Shown: positions 53,923 to 63,843, counted from the first letter of the stretch. The stretch: 64,000 bases of DNA from Pirellulales bacterium (GCA_036267355.1 DATAWG010000111.1:1-64000), one strand, 5' to 3'. A program made the numbers and translations. Notes: a model not told the origin generated them from the letters alone.

Positions 53923-56900
53923 TCAATAGCGACGGGCCGATTGCAGCGGTTTGCAAGCCACCCTGCCTGTGGGGCCGATTGCCATCCCGATCCAGCCGTC
54001 TTCGACCACCAACTGCGTGACCTGCAGATTCGCCAGTCGCGGGTCGGTCGTGATCGAGGTCGGAAGCAAGCTGATTTTGCGGTCCCGCGACAGCACCTTG
54101 CTGAAGATGCCGCGGAGTGCAACTTCGGTCTTTCCTTTGTATTGGCCTCCCAATTCGATCGATCCATCGCGCTGGAAATCGGCGGCGAGGCCGTGCGGGT
54201 CGGGCCGATAGGCGGCACGTACTTCGAAATCGTGCCAGCGACGCTTTCCTTGTCGAATTTCGGCGATATTGATCGCCAACTCGATTCGACCGCCCGTGCA
54301 GTGGATGCGCAACGGCTCGGTTTTCGCAAAGGCGATTTCGACCCCTTCGGGTAGATCTTCCGGCGTCGGCTTTGGGGCGCGGCTCAGCCGCTCGTTCAAA
54401 TACTGTTGCAACGCCGGAAGGGTGAATGTGCGGCCGGCGAGGTCGAGATGGTCGAGCAAGTTGTTCACGGCCGATTCGTGCATTTGCATGCTCGCCAGGC
54501 TGTTGGCTGGAGCATCGGGACGCGGCGTAAAGGCTGCTAACTGATCGTCGCCCGCAAGCCGGCTGCGAACCGTGAGGCGTTCGGCGCTCGTCTCCAATGT
54601 TTCGACGACGGGCTTCAATTCAAGTTTATCGAGCGGTTTCAAGATCCGATCCTGAAAATTCTGCTCGACGTGCGCCAAGCGTGGCTCGATGGAAGCATCG
54701 ATTCGCGAGCAGGCCGATTGACGAATCTTCTCGTCGGTTTCCTGATTGGCTTCGTTTTGCTTCTGCTCGCGCTGCGACATGGCATAGTTTCGCACCATCG
54801 ATCGCACGAGCGGAATATTGTCGTACTCCGTGTGAAGTCCCTCGACCGTGCTGCTGCTGTCGACGGCCGCCTTGGCCGCCTCGGCATGTATGCCGGCCGC
54901 GTCGATCAGGATCCGCTTCTGCACGCAAAACTGCGCCGTGCCGCGATTCATAAACGTGACCGGGCCATAACTCGATCGCGTTTGCGACTCGACGTCGCCC
55001 ATCGCTTGGAACGCGAACTGCCAACTCGTCGGGCTGGGCAACAGGCGCACGGCAAGTTGCGTCGACGTGCTGCTTCGGCCGCGGACCTGGCTGCCGAGGA
55101 TCGTCTCATTCACCGGGCTTTCAATCGTCGCTTGCTCCGGCAGCAATCGGTTGATCAAATCCGCGGTCAAGGCGATCCGCACATTGGCGTTGCGATAGTG
55201 GGTGTCAAGCCGGCGGCCAAGATCGTTGTCGGCTGCGGTGCCCGAGCGACCGAGTTCGGCGCGCATTAGAGCCAAGCGACGAGCATCGACCGCTCGGCCG
55301 TCGGATTCGTAGCGTTCCACGAGGGCCAGCAAATCTTCGCCGATCGCCGGTTCATTGTCGGCGGAAATTGCCGCCCAGCGGCGGAGTTGCTTGTCCAATT
55401 CCGCCAGCGATCGTTCTTCCGTTTTTTGCGAATGGCCGGCCGATTGCCGGCGCTCGGCGATTCTGCCAAGCACCTCCCGGGCGACGTGCCGGCGCTCGTC
55501 GGCGCTCGCCTGCTCGTCGCGTTTGGTCAATTCCGCAATCGTGTCGAGCATCAGGTGTTCGCGCAGTCCAGTCGCGCCAGGGATTTGCTCGGCAGTCGTG
55601 GTTATGTCGGCCAGCGCGAGCTCCATCCGCCGGCGATTCAAGGGTGTCTGGATGTTCGCTGCGATGGCGGTTTGCCGCTGCTGACAAACGACATCCCAAA
55701 CGTCGAGCCGGCGCACCAGCGCATATTGCACCCGGTGGATCGCCGCCGCCGAAGCGACATTGCCGGCACGCGCGGCGAGCGTGGCCGCTTGCTCCACCGC
55801 GAGGCGAAGTTGCTTCAACACTGCCGCGGCCTGGTGAACCTCGTGCGGTTGGAGGGCATTGAGACGGCTGATTTCGGCGTCGGCATCCGCGACCCAACCG
55901 CGCAGCGCGGCATCGTTCTGCTGCGAAAGCGCGTGCAAGGCGTCGAGCAGACTCTTGGGCAACGGCCAGGCATGCGGCGCCGGCGGCAATTCAATTGCGT
56001 CGAGAGGCGAAGGCATATCGGTGGCCGTGGCTCTGCCGACAGACGACAACTTCGCATTCGCAGACGCGGTCGGCTTCTTGAAAGATCCATCGCCGAGCGA
56101 CGGGAGAGGCGGCGGCGCGGATTTCGGCAGCGCCGTGGAAACCGGTGCTTTTGCTCGCGACGCAATTTCTACTGCCGCGGTCGAACCGGGGATCTCCTTT
56201 GGCGGCGCGACGCCAGCCGTTTCTGATGGCTGGGGCTTTGCCGTGGCCGCTGCGGTCGATCGCGTTTGCGTAAGCGATTGCGGCGATTGTTTCTTGGCGT
56301 GAATCTCAAGCGATTCGAGCGTGTGCGATACTTCGCCGGCAAGCGTCTCGCCCAGCACGGACACATCGCGGTGCAATTCCAACACGGCAGGGCCTGGAAT
56401 TTCCGCCAGTGAGTTGCCGAAATCGGAGCTCAAAGCCGGAGCGGATGCTAGATCCGCAGGAAGCGCCGGTCGGCGTTCGGTCCCGATCGCCGCGTTTTCA
56501 GCCGCGGCGTTTAGGGCCGCCGCCTTTTCGGCCGGGGAAGAAACCATTGCCGCGTTCGAATCAGCGGATGTTTCCGCCGTTCCGGTCGTCAAATGCTTCG
56601 GTTCGTCGGAAGCGGTTCGATTGGTTTTCAATTCGGCCGCGGCATCGAATTGCCAGCCGTCACCCGTCAAATCCGTCGAATTGTCCGCAAGGCCGACCCG
56701 ATTCGTCCGGTCCGAACCTGGCTGAGAAGAATCGCAATCGGGACCGGAGTCGGTCGGGGAAAGAAAACCGGCGGTCTGCACCTGGGCCGGCAACACCAAC
56801 GCGGCCCCGTCGCCGGACGTATCGACCAGCGACTGGCTCGGCGACGAAACGACATTGGTCGCCGACGGCTGTTCCGCATGGCTCTCGTTCAGTCGGTCCC

Positions 56901-56982
56901 ATGTCCGCGGAGCAACCAGCGCTAGCAGGAACAGACATCCCAGAACTAGCACACACGGCCAAATCGGCGTTCGTTGACTCAC
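53923..56982 (-). CDS. Long membrane-anchored protein, function unknown
   Basis: A 1019-residue protein. It starts at GTG (56982) with AAGGAGA eight bases upstream, better than a frame start 24 codons earlier. An N-terminal anchor (PIWPCVLVLGCLFLLALVAP) is followed by a roughly 300-residue Ala/Ser/Pro-rich disordered region. A helical region follows (about 340-600; LLDALHALSQQNDAALRGWV). A beta-rich C-terminal half contains GPVTFMNRGTAQFCVQKRIL, DHLDLAGRTFTLPALQQYLN and a last ISLLPTSITTDPRLANLQVT segment. A similar layout exists in planctomycete proteins without assigned role. It is probably periplasmic. Confidence 0.75.
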   Translation of the reverse strand: MSQRTPIWPCVLVLGCLFLLALVAPRTWDRLNESHAEQPSATNVVSSPSQSLVDTSGDGAALVLPAQVQTAGFLSPTDSGPDCDSSQPGSDRTNRVGLADNSTDLTGDGWQFDAAAELKTNRTASDEPKHLTTGTAETSADSNAAMVSSPAEKAAALNAAAENAAIGTERRPALPADLASAPALSSDFGNSLAEIPGPAVLELHRDVSVLGETLAGEVSHTLESLEIHAKKQSPQSLTQTRSTAAATAKPQPSETAGVAPPKEIPGSTAAVEIASRAKAPVSTALPKSAPPPLPSLGDGSFKKPTASANAKLSSVGRATATDMPSPLDAIELPPAPHAWPLPKSLLDALHALSQQNDAALRGWVADADAEISRLNALQPHEVHQAAAVLKQLRLAVEQAATLAARAGNVASAAAIHRVQYALVRRLDVWDVVCQQRQTAIAANIQTPLNRRRMELALADITTTAEQIPGATGLREHLMLDTIAELTKRDEQASADERRHVAREVLGRIAERRQSAGHSQKTEERSLAELDKQLRRWAAISADNEPAIGEDLLALVERYESDGRAVDARRLALMRAELGRSGTAADNDLGRRLDTHYRNANVRIALTADLINRLLPEQATIESPVNETILGSQVRGRSSTSTQLAVRLLPSPTSWQFAFQAMGDVESQTRSSYGPVTFMNRGTAQFCVQKRILIDAAGIHAEAAKAAVDSSSTVEGLHTEYDNIPLVRSMVRNYAMSQREQKQNEANQETDEKIRQSACSRIDASIEPRLAHVEQNFQDRILKPLDKLELKPVVETLETSAERLTVRSRLAGDDQLAAFTPRPDAPANSLASMQMHESAVNNLLDHLDLAGRTFTLPALQQYLNERLSRAPKPTPEDLPEGVEIAFAKTEPLRIHCTGGRIELAINIAEIRQGKRRWHDFEVRAAYRPDPHGLAADFQRDGSIELGGQYKGKTEVALRGIFSKVLSRDRKISLLPTSITTDPRLANLQVTQLVVEDGWIGMAIGPTGRVACKPLQSARRY

Positions 56983-57265
56983 GGTTGCATTCTCCTTCCA
57001 CGGCCGAGCGACGGCACGACAGCTAGCAGCGTAGCGGGAACCCGACTCCTCCATCTCGTAGGAATCGGAAATTCATTGCCGGCGAGTCGAACCCGATTTC
57101 GAGCAATAGCCTGCGAATTTTCTCGTTGCTAGCACTGCCGGCTGAAGATGGGCAGCTTAGGTCAAGCGGGACCGAAGGCGGGCCGCCATTTGCCATCATG
57201 GGCTGCCGAGTGGTCTGCTTCCTGCTAGCCCAGCGGGCTCAGCGGCGTGCCACGGGGACCGGAAG

Positions 57266-57910
57266 TTATCCGAGGATCGCCACGATGGCGGGCGGATATT
57301 CTCGCACCATCCACTCCCCTGGTCTGGGGAGCAATCCGAGGTCGAACCGCTCGTCCGCTTCCACAACAAATATGCTCGCCGCGGGGGCATGGTCCAAGAG
57401 CGTTTGCAGAAGGCCAAGAACCGCCTCGGATTGTTCGACGTAGATATCCCAAGGAGGCGAACAAAAAACTAGCCACGCGGCCGCAGCAGGAAGCGGCGGC
57501 AACCGACGGGACCAGAGCAACACGTTGGCCGGATAGACCGTAACCCGTTCGGCGACCTCAAGTGCCGCCGCGTTTTGACGGATCAAATCGGCCGTCGGAA
57601 AATGGCGGTCGACAAACGTCGCTCCAGCCGCGCCTCGGCTAAGCCCTTCGAAACCAAGCGCGCCGGTTCCGGCAAATAGATCGATTACATGCTTTCCTTC
57701 GACAGCCGGCCCGATCAAGTTGAACACCGCTTCGCGCACTCGGTCTTTCATTGGCCGGGTGTGCAGATTGGGGGCATAGATCAAGCGGCGGTGGCGAAAC
57801 TTGCCGCCAATAATGCGTGGCCGAGCGGTCGCTTCCTCGGCGTCGCCGACCGCCGGATTGCGCGCCGGGGTAGTTGATTGGCTCGCTGGATTCGGGCGTT
57901 TATGTTTCAT
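57266..57910 (-). CDS. rsmD: 16S rRNA (guanine966-N2)-methyltransferase RsmD family
   Basis: A 214-residue cytosolic SAM methyltransferase, matching RsmD, which methylates G966 of 16S rRNA on the 30S subunit. RIIGGKFRHRRLIYAPNLHTRPMKDRVREAVFNLI (split here: RIIGGKFRHRRL, TRPMKDRVREAVFN) and HVIDLFAGTGALGFEGLSRGA are diagnostic. The catalytic motif IV, usually DPPY, reads FCSPPWD here, with Ser in the first position. Typical E. coli RsmD has 198 residues; the extra length is an N-terminal hydrophilic extension. The ATG at 57910 is used. It is divergent from the cyclophilin gene. Confidence 0.9.
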   Translation of the reverse strand: MKHKRPNPASQSTTPARNPAVGDAEEATARPRIIGGKFRHRRLIYAPNLHTRPMKDRVREAVFNLIGPAVEGKHVIDLFAGTGALGFEGLSRGAAGATFVDRHFPTADLIRQNAAALEVAERVTVYPANVLLWSRRLPPLPAAAAWLVFCSPPWDIYVEQSEAVLGLLQTLLDHAPAASIFVVEADERFDLGLLPRPGEWMVREYPPAIVAILG

Positions 57911-57917
57911 TGATTCG

Positions 57918-57923
57918 ATTATA
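57918..57923 (-). promoter_or_regulatory. Candidate -10 box of rsmD
   Basis: A perfect TATAAT on the minus strand ends eight bases before the rsmD start codon. Transcription would start at or very near the ATG, so the transcript would be leaderless. No convincing -35 element is seen. Tentative. Confidence 0.35.
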
Positions 57924-58081
57924 CTTGATTGTTGGTTCCGCGACGTGTTCGCCGTCCCACGGGCACGAAGTCGGCTGCCCTGTCGCAAAAATCGCCCCTT
58001 CGCTATTCTAATCTACTCCCACTGCTGACCAATTCCGCACCGCTCCCAAGCCCTTCGATTCGATTCTTCGAGGAGAAACCC

Positions 58082-59203
58082 ATGTCCCGTTCCCGGCTCA
58101 TGATGATTGCCGTCTTTGGATTACTACTGTGGCCGGCGGGCCGCGCCTTTGCCGGCGATGCGGCCAGCGACCGGGCCGAGTTCGACCAAACGTATAGCCA
58201 TTTCAAGGATTTGCTCAACCAGTGCGCCAAGTTGCAAGACAGCTTTGCGGCCGCCGACCCGGCCCAACGCGCCGCGCTTCAGCAGCAATTCAATGCGCTG
58301 GTGAAGGAAGGCAATGCGATGCGGCCGAAGCTCAAGACCGAGGCCGAGAAAGTTTACATCGCCGATCCGAAAGACAAAGACATCGCTAACTTGATGTATG
58401 CGATGGTGATCGGCTCGATGCGTGCCGACGAATATGAAGAGGTGCTGCGCGTCGGCAAGCTACTGATCGAACACAATTATCCGCGCGACGAACTCTACAA
58501 TCTGGCGGGTACGGCGGCCTTTTTCGTCAATGATTTCGACGACGCCGAAAAATATCTGAAGACGTCCGAGGCCAACCATTCTATCGATCAGCGCGGCATG
58601 AATCTGTTGCAAGATATTCCCGAATATCGTGGTAAATGGGCCCGCGAACAAAAATTCCGCGCCGCGGAAGCGAAGGCCGATGATCTGCCCCGCGTCCGGC
58701 TCACGATCGCCGATCATGCCGGACACGTCAAAGGCGACATTGTCGTCGAACTATTCGAGAACGAAGCGCCGAACACCGTGGCGAACTTCATCTCTCTCGT
58801 GAACAAGCAATTCTACGACGGCCTGAACTTTCATCGTGTGCTGCCCGGCTTCATGGCGCAGGGCGGCGACCCGAAGGGAGATGGCTCCGGTGGACCGGGC
58901 TATCACATCGCCGACGAATGCTTCCGCCCCGATCATCGCGAGCATTTTCGCGGTTCGCTCAGCATGGCCCATGCCGCGGAAAAGAACACCGGCGGCTCGC
59001 AATTCTTCATCAACTTCACCCCCACCGCGCATCTCGACGGCATCCACACCGTGTTCGGCCGCGTGATAGAAGGCATGGATGTGCTTACTCAAATCCAGCG
59101 GATCGATCCGGACCATCCGAGCCCGATTCAGCCGGACAAGATCCTCAAAGCCGAAGTGATTCGCAAGCGTCCGCACATCTATTCGCCGGAAAAACTGCCG
59201 TAG
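58082..59203 (+). CDS. Exported cyclophilin-type peptidyl-prolyl isomerase with TPR-like N-terminus
   Basis: A 373-residue protein with a signal peptide ([20 protein letters not shown]). Residues about 28-205 are helical with TPR-like hairpins ([20 protein letters not shown]). Residues about 215-365 are cyclophilin: [39 protein letters not shown] (catalytic Arg), GSQFFINF and [11 protein letters not shown]. It isomerises X-Pro bonds in the periplasm. A GAGGAGA ribosome site is 6-12 bases before the ATG. The N-terminal helical extension may recognise client proteins. It is the only isomerase in the window. Confidence 0.93.
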   Translation: MSRSRLMMIAVFGLLLWPAGRAFAGDAASDRAEFDQTYSHFKDLLNQCAKLQDSFAAADPAQRAALQQQFNALVKEGNAMRPKLKTEAEKVYIADPKDKDIANLMYAMVIGSMRADEYEEVLRVGKLLIEHNYPRDELYNLAGTAAFFVNDFDDAEKYLKTSEANHSIDQRGMNLLQDIPEYRGKWAREQKFRAAEAKADDLPRVRLTIADHAGHVKGDIVVELFENEAPNTVANFISLVNKQFYDGLNFHRVLPGFMAQGGDPKGDGSGGPGYHIADECFRPDHREHFRGSLSMAHAAEKNTGGSQFFINFTPTAHLDGIHTVFGRVIEGMDVLTQIQRIDPDHPSPIQPDKILKAEVIRKRPHIYSPEKLP

Positions 59204-59261
59204 CGGCATCGTAGCGTCCAGAACGGAAGAGCCCGGAAGAAAGCGGCCGCCGAGCGGTTCA

Positions 59262-59337
59262 GCCTCGCGAACGCTTCGGGCCAGCATCGTGCCTCAAGCT
59301 GGCCGATCGGCACACTGCCCCGAAGCGTTAGCGAGGC
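59262..59337. repeat. Palindromic repeat, family C
   Basis: Arms gcctcgcgaacgcttcgggc and gccccgaagcgttagcgagg face each other across about 30 bases. It lies between the convergent cyclophilin gene and the periplasmic protein gene. Confidence 0.82.
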
Positions 59338-59386
59338 AATCCTTGACGTTGACCGTCTCCGCCTTGCTTGAGCTGTGGGCTGGTGT

Positions 59387-60424
59387 TTACTTCGCCTTGA
59401 ACGTCGTAATCCAGACGAGCGGCTTGCCATTCTCGTCGACGCGCACCACGTACCGTAAATCGTCTTGCGACAGCAGATGCCGCAGCACGGTGACGTAGTA
59501 TGTTTTTCGCGCCGGAAACGAGACCTTCTTTTCCAGGTCGACCCGCTGTTTGAGGATCGAGTTGTGGTCCCACAGAAAGGGCACTTTGAACAGGGCTTGG
59601 ATCGCAGCCGCCGCTTGCGAGAGCGGGATGTCGCGGATCTCGACATTGTGTGATTCGAGCAAGGTCGGGATGATCTTCCCTTCCGCCTGTTCGGGCGGCC
59701 AGCCGATGGGCCACGCTTCTTGGCCCACGGCGCCTTTGGTGAGCGTGTATTCCAACGAACCGCCGGCCGTCTCACGCGGCCGCAACACTGCGCCGAGCGG
59801 CCGGGCCAACGCCGCAAGCGCCGTTCCAGCGCTGAGCCCTTGCAGCTCATCGCGCACCGGGTCGTCGGCAGCGATCGCCTGCTGAATGTCGGCATCGATC
59901 GAGAGGGGATATTTCAGCGTCTTCCCAATCTTATCGAACGCCTCCGATGCCGCGACGCCTTTGGTCGCCAAATCGACCGTGGCAGTGAGACCGTCGCGAG
60001 CCATGGCCGTTTGCTTCGGCAACAGTCCGAAGGCGCCGGTTTTTTCGGTCACTCCGGCCGAGCCGTGTTTGCCAAGTTCGTCGAGCCATTTGCCCAACTG
60101 CTGCGTGTCGTGGATGCCGAACTGACCGCCGGGCAAGATCAATTCATCGCCGGCCAACTTGCCGATCACATGGTAGCTCGGGGAGTCGGGCGAACCGAGC
60201 GTTTCGACCCCCACGGTTTCGCCCGGCCGAGCGCTGCGGATTTGCACGCCGGCAATTCCGAGCGTGGAAAACGTCGTCGCCCAATGCTGAGCCGACCGGG
60301 CCACCGCCGGCGACGAATCGGCCAGCAGCACCAAATCAATCGGCGGCCGCGCCGAAGCGGCCGAGGCCACGGCTAAAACACAAGTCGAAATGGCCGCGGC
60401 AACAGCCAATCGAAACCGGTGCAT
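59387..60424 (-). CDS. Exported protein, function unknown
   Basis: A 345-residue protein with a signal peptide (MHRFRLAVAAAISTCVLAVA, ending ASA). The ATG at 60424 has AAGGAA at a good distance. The first mature part (PPIDLVLLADSSPAVARSAQ, then HVIGKLAGDELILPGGQFG) has an alpha/beta feel. The last part is a beta-rich LPL-type module with LWDHNSILKQRVDLEKKVSF and YVTVLRHLLSQDDLRYVVRV, close in style to secretin or DUF short-domain sequences of planctomycetes. It lies 68 bases downstream of the T6SS-like gene on the same strand, so it might be cotranscribed. No domain is assigned. Confidence 0.75.
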   Translation of the reverse strand: MHRFRLAVAAAISTCVLAVASAASARPPIDLVLLADSSPAVARSAQHWATTFSTLGIAGVQIRSARPGETVGVETLGSPDSPSYHVIGKLAGDELILPGGQFGIHDTQQLGKWLDELGKHGSAGVTEKTGAFGLLPKQTAMARDGLTATVDLATKGVAASEAFDKIGKTLKYPLSIDADIQQAIAADDPVRDELQGLSAGTALAALARPLGAVLRPRETAGGSLEYTLTKGAVGQEAWPIGWPPEQAEGKIIPTLLESHNVEIRDIPLSQAAAAIQALFKVPFLWDHNSILKQRVDLEKKVSFPARKTYYVTVLRHLLSQDDLRYVVRVDENGKPLVWITTFKAK

Positions 60425-60492
60425 AGCAGATTCCTTGCGCAGACAGAGAAGCAGTTCCCCGTCAATTATAGCACGGCCGGCCACTTGGCTGC

Positions 60493-63400
60493 TCACTCCG
60501 CCGCCGGTTCTTTGATGCCGAGTTCGCGGTTCATTTCGGACAATACGGCCGTATCGCGGATCAAGGCGGCCATTAGCATCGGGAACGGCAAGGCGCCGAG
60601 CTCGACGGCGCGGCGGACCAAGAATGGGACCGGGCTGTGTGGCTCGAGCCGTTCCAGGGCGTCGGCGGCTTCGGCCAGGGCTCGATAGATGTCTTCGCGC
60701 GTCGAAAGGCGCGGGCGGCCCATCGCCACCGCTGGGCCCCCGGCGGCTTGGCCGTCGTCCGTTTGTTCGCCGTTTTCTTCCACCGCGCCGGCCTCGCTTG
60801 GGGGCGGTCCCTTACGCTGCAGAATTTGCTTCGCCAGCCGCAGGCAATCGTCCATCGCCGGCCGTAGCGATGTGAAGCCGGGCGCGTCGGAGCCCAATTT
60901 GCTGCCGAGATGCTGCGAAAGAAATTTCAGCTCCATCACGGCTTGCGACAGGTTGTCGACAAGCAGTTGGCATTGCTCGCGGTTGGCGGCGGCGATCGTC
61001 TTTTCGACCACGTCGCCCCCCTTGCCGGGGCCGCCTTGAGCCTGCTGCCATTGCGACCACGTGAAGCTGGTGCCGCCAGCGGAGAGCAGCGGCATCGAAC
61101 GAACGGAATTGGGAAACACCGCGCCGCGATCCGGATCGTCGATCCAATGGAACGGAGCGGCTCGGACCTCGAGATCTTCGTCTTCGACCGGCGGCTCCAA
61201 AAAGTTCCAGCAGACTTCGACCAAAAGCCGCAGTAGATGCATGCCGTCGCGCAGCCCGACAAAACCGTTCTTTTTCGACAGGCCTTCGAGCAAGCGGCAG
61301 GCAACCAGGAGATTCTTCGATTTCTCGCGCAGCGTTTCCTGGCTAAGCGCGATGATCCGGCTCCAATCGGCCCTTACGTAATCTTCCGGCCGAGTCGGAT
61401 CGTCGGCGGCAAACGACTCGGGATTGATCTCCTTTCGGGCTTGCTCAAGTTCTTCCTTGACATCGAATGGCACGCTGCCCCCGGCCGGCTCGTCTGCCGA
61501 GATCGGTTGCAATAACGAAAGGAAATCGATCACCGGCGGCGAGCCGGTGCCGGGGACGCCGTAGTGCGACGTCTCCTGCACCTCGATCATTCGCGCTTCG
61601 ATCTCTTCGGCGGTGGGGACAGCCACGGCTGCGGAGTCGCCCATCTCAGAATCATCGTCGGCAGATGCCATGGAAGAATCCCTTCGCGATTGCAGATTGC
61701 TAGACGGTTCGCCAGCGGACGGTTCGTCGGATGGCGGAGAGCTGTCGGCCAGCGCCGTCGCGGCCGACGGCTCGGGAATATCATCGGGAATTGGTTCGGG
61801 CTCGGCGGAATTGCTTACCGGTTCATCGCCACCGGCGCTATCGCCCAACAGTGCGGCTAGTTCGGGATCGAGCGCTGATTCGTCAGCGGTGGCAGGTTCG
61901 GAGGCCGGCTCGGCCTCGCCCAATAGCGCGGCAAGTTCTGGATCGACATCGTCGCTCGGCGGCGCTGCGGCTTCGTCGGATGCGTCGGGTAAAGAGTCGC
62001 CGAGCAAAGCGGCCAAATCCGGATCGAGCGCTGAATCATCGGCGGGCGGCTCTTCGGAAGGCGTATCGCCCAATAGCGCGGCCAGTTCAGGATCGATCGC
62101 TGAATCGTCGATGGGCGATTCTTCGGAAGGCGTATCGCCCAATAGCGCCGCGAGGTCCGGGTCAATGGCGTCTTCGGCGGGCTCCACTGCAGGTGGCTCA
62201 TCCGCAGGTGGCTCTTCGGCCGGCGTTTCGGCGAGCAGCGCGGCAAGTTCCGGATCGAGCGCGCTTTCGTCCGGGGGCGAATCGCCGAGCAGCGCGGCCA
62301 GTTCCGGATCCAAACCCGGGTCTTCTTCGGGCGGCGTTTCCTCAGGCGGCGGGCCGGCCAGCAGCGCGGCCAATTCGGGATCCAATTCCGGCTCGGCTTG
62401 CTCGTCTGGAGGAGCTTGTTCAGCCAGCGGCGATTCTTCCGGCGGCGCGTCGTCGGAACGTTCGTCCGGCGGCGAATCGGAACCTCCCGACAAGAGCGAC
62501 GCCAAATCGGGATCGATTTCGGGATCGGGCCGCCTCGCGGAAACCGCGGCAGGACCTTCCCGATTCGGGCGAGCCAGGCCCGTCGTGCCGGCCATCATGC
62601 CGACTTGCCCGCCGCCGGCCGTAGCGGCTTTCTTCGTCGGAGTGCCGCCGACCCACGGGCCGGCCAAGGCGCCTCCTTCCAGTTCCATCGAACGGATGCA
62701 GGCCAATTCGATCGCGTCTCGCCCGCGAACCGACAGCAACGGCATGAACCCGCGCTGCACGAGCCCTTGGCTGGTCGACGACGTGAATCGTCCTTCACCG
62801 CAAACGGCCACCGGTTCGCCTTCGGCATCGCGGTACGTGTGCATCGGCATGCCGCCGAGCGAAAGGAACTGGGCCGGTTGAAATCCCCAGCCGGATTGCG
62901 TGAATCCCTGCGCCAACAGGGCCGCGCATGCCAGCGCCGGACTGGCCCACAGATAGTCGTTCGGGGTGCCGGCGAACTCTTCGAACGTCAGCGATTCGGC
63001 CGGCCGATAGTTTTCGCCGAAAGGGGGCCGCAACAAGAACCTGGGTGCCGCGAGCCCCAGATAGGCGGCCTCGGGAAGCTTGCGCAGCGCCTCCCAGGCC
63101 GGCTTGCCGTCGGCGGGCACTTCGTAGCCTTCTTGCACGACCTGCGCGGTGATGGCCGACAGAAACGGCGCCTGCGCCCGAGCGGCGATTCGAGCCATGC
63201 GGCCGAGCACTTCGGCATGTGCGGTGGTTTCCTCGAATGTGTAAATCCCCGCGAGCACCGACCAGGGCATCGGATCGACGCCTTCGGCTAGCTTTTCGAT
63301 CAACTGCCGATAAACGGCCGTCGCACGAAGGTCGCTCTCCGCGATAAGATCGGCCGCAAATTCCTCGGCCGTCATATCGAGCAGCACGATCTGGATTCGG

Positions 63401-63843
63401 GCATTTTTTTGCGTTCGGCGCAGGAGCCATTCCAACCCGCGCCAAGCCGATTCCAGCCCCTGGTAGAGCGGATTGTGCATGATCTCGCGCATCAGCGCGG
63501 CCGCTTCTTCCCCTTCGAGATCGGAGAGCCGGTCGATGTTGCGATAGATCGGATCGGGCTGGAAATCGTCAAGCTCGGTCGGTTCGAGGCGAACTTCCAC
63601 GTCGCCATCGGCGGCAGTGAATTCGACGCTCGGGGCGGTCGATTCGAGCACCTCGTCGAGCGTGTCGAACGACACCTTGATCGGCTTGCGAGCGAACAAT
63701 TCGTCGCGGCCCTCGGGCGGTTGACGCTGGGTGCGGCCGCTGAAGTCGCCTAGAAGGGCGACTCGGAACGGATTTTCACCCGCGGCCCGAGCGGCACGAC
63801 CGCCGGAGGATTCGAGTTCGCCAAAGGAGGATTCGTAGGGCAC
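60493..63843 (-). CDS. TssB-TssC-TssA-like type VI secretion fusion protein
   Basis: An 1116-residue cytosolic protein. Residues 25-110 resemble TssB (FRVALLGDFSGR, KPIKVSFDTLDEVLESTAP, ELDDFQPDPIY). Residues 125-390 resemble TssC (NPLYQGLESAWRGLEWLLRR, YLGLAAPRFLLRPPFGENYR, NDYLWASPALACAALLAQGF, GMPMHTYRDAEGEPVAVCGE). Residues about 390-760 are an acidic linker with nine DPELAALL-type repeats (442-669). Residues about 765-1116 resemble TssA: ImpA-type start LLQPISADEPAGGSVPFD, PEDYVRADWSRIIALSQETL, CWNFLEPP and LERLEPHSPVPFLVRRAVEL (EPHSPV at 1067-1072). In known systems sheath proteins are separate and TssA organises sheath growth. The start is GTG. Function as a sheath is inferred. Confidence 0.88.
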   Translation of the reverse strand: MPYESSFGELESSGGRAARAAGENPFRVALLGDFSGRTQRQPPEGRDELFARKPIKVSFDTLDEVLESTAPSVEFTAADGDVEVRLEPTELDDFQPDPIYRNIDRLSDLEGEEAAALMREIMHNPLYQGLESAWRGLEWLLRRTQKNARIQIVLLDMTAEEFAADLIAESDLRATAVYRQLIEKLAEGVDPMPWSVLAGIYTFEETTAHAEVLGRMARIAARAQAPFLSAITAQVVQEGYEVPADGKPAWEALRKLPEAAYLGLAAPRFLLRPPFGENYRPAESLTFEEFAGTPNDYLWASPALACAALLAQGFTQSGWGFQPAQFLSLGGMPMHTYRDAEGEPVAVCGEGRFTSSTSQGLVQRGFMPLLSVRGRDAIELACIRSMELEGGALAGPWVGGTPTKKAATAGGGQVGMMAGTTGLARPNREGPAAVSARRPDPEIDPDLASLLSGGSDSPPDERSDDAPPEESPLAEQAPPDEQAEPELDPELAALLAGPPPEETPPEEDPGLDPELAALLGDSPPDESALDPELAALLAETPAEEPPADEPPAVEPAEDAIDPDLAALLGDTPSEESPIDDSAIDPELAALLGDTPSEEPPADDSALDPDLAALLGDSLPDASDEAAAPPSDDVDPELAALLGEAEPASEPATADESALDPELAALLGDSAGGDEPVSNSAEPEPIPDDIPEPSAATALADSSPPSDEPSAGEPSSNLQSRRDSSMASADDDSEMGDSAAVAVPTAEEIEARMIEVQETSHYGVPGTGSPPVIDFLSLLQPISADEPAGGSVPFDVKEELEQARKEINPESFAADDPTRPEDYVRADWSRIIALSQETLREKSKNLLVACRLLEGLSKKNGFVGLRDGMHLLRLLVEVCWNFLEPPVEDEDLEVRAAPFHWIDDPDRGAVFPNSVRSMPLLSAGGTSFTWSQWQQAQGGPGKGGDVVEKTIAAANREQCQLLVDNLSQAVMELKFLSQHLGSKLGSDAPGFTSLRPAMDDCLRLAKQILQRKGPPPSEAGAVEENGEQTDDGQAAGGPAVAMGRPRLSTREDIYRALAEAADALERLEPHSPVPFLVRRAVELGALPFPMLMAALIRDTAVLSEMNRELGIKEPAAE

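Noticed and set aside
61613-62881. Ser/Gly-rich 422-codon plus-strand frame
   Set aside because: It is the antisense image of the acidic, Pro-rich linker of the T6SS-like fusion.
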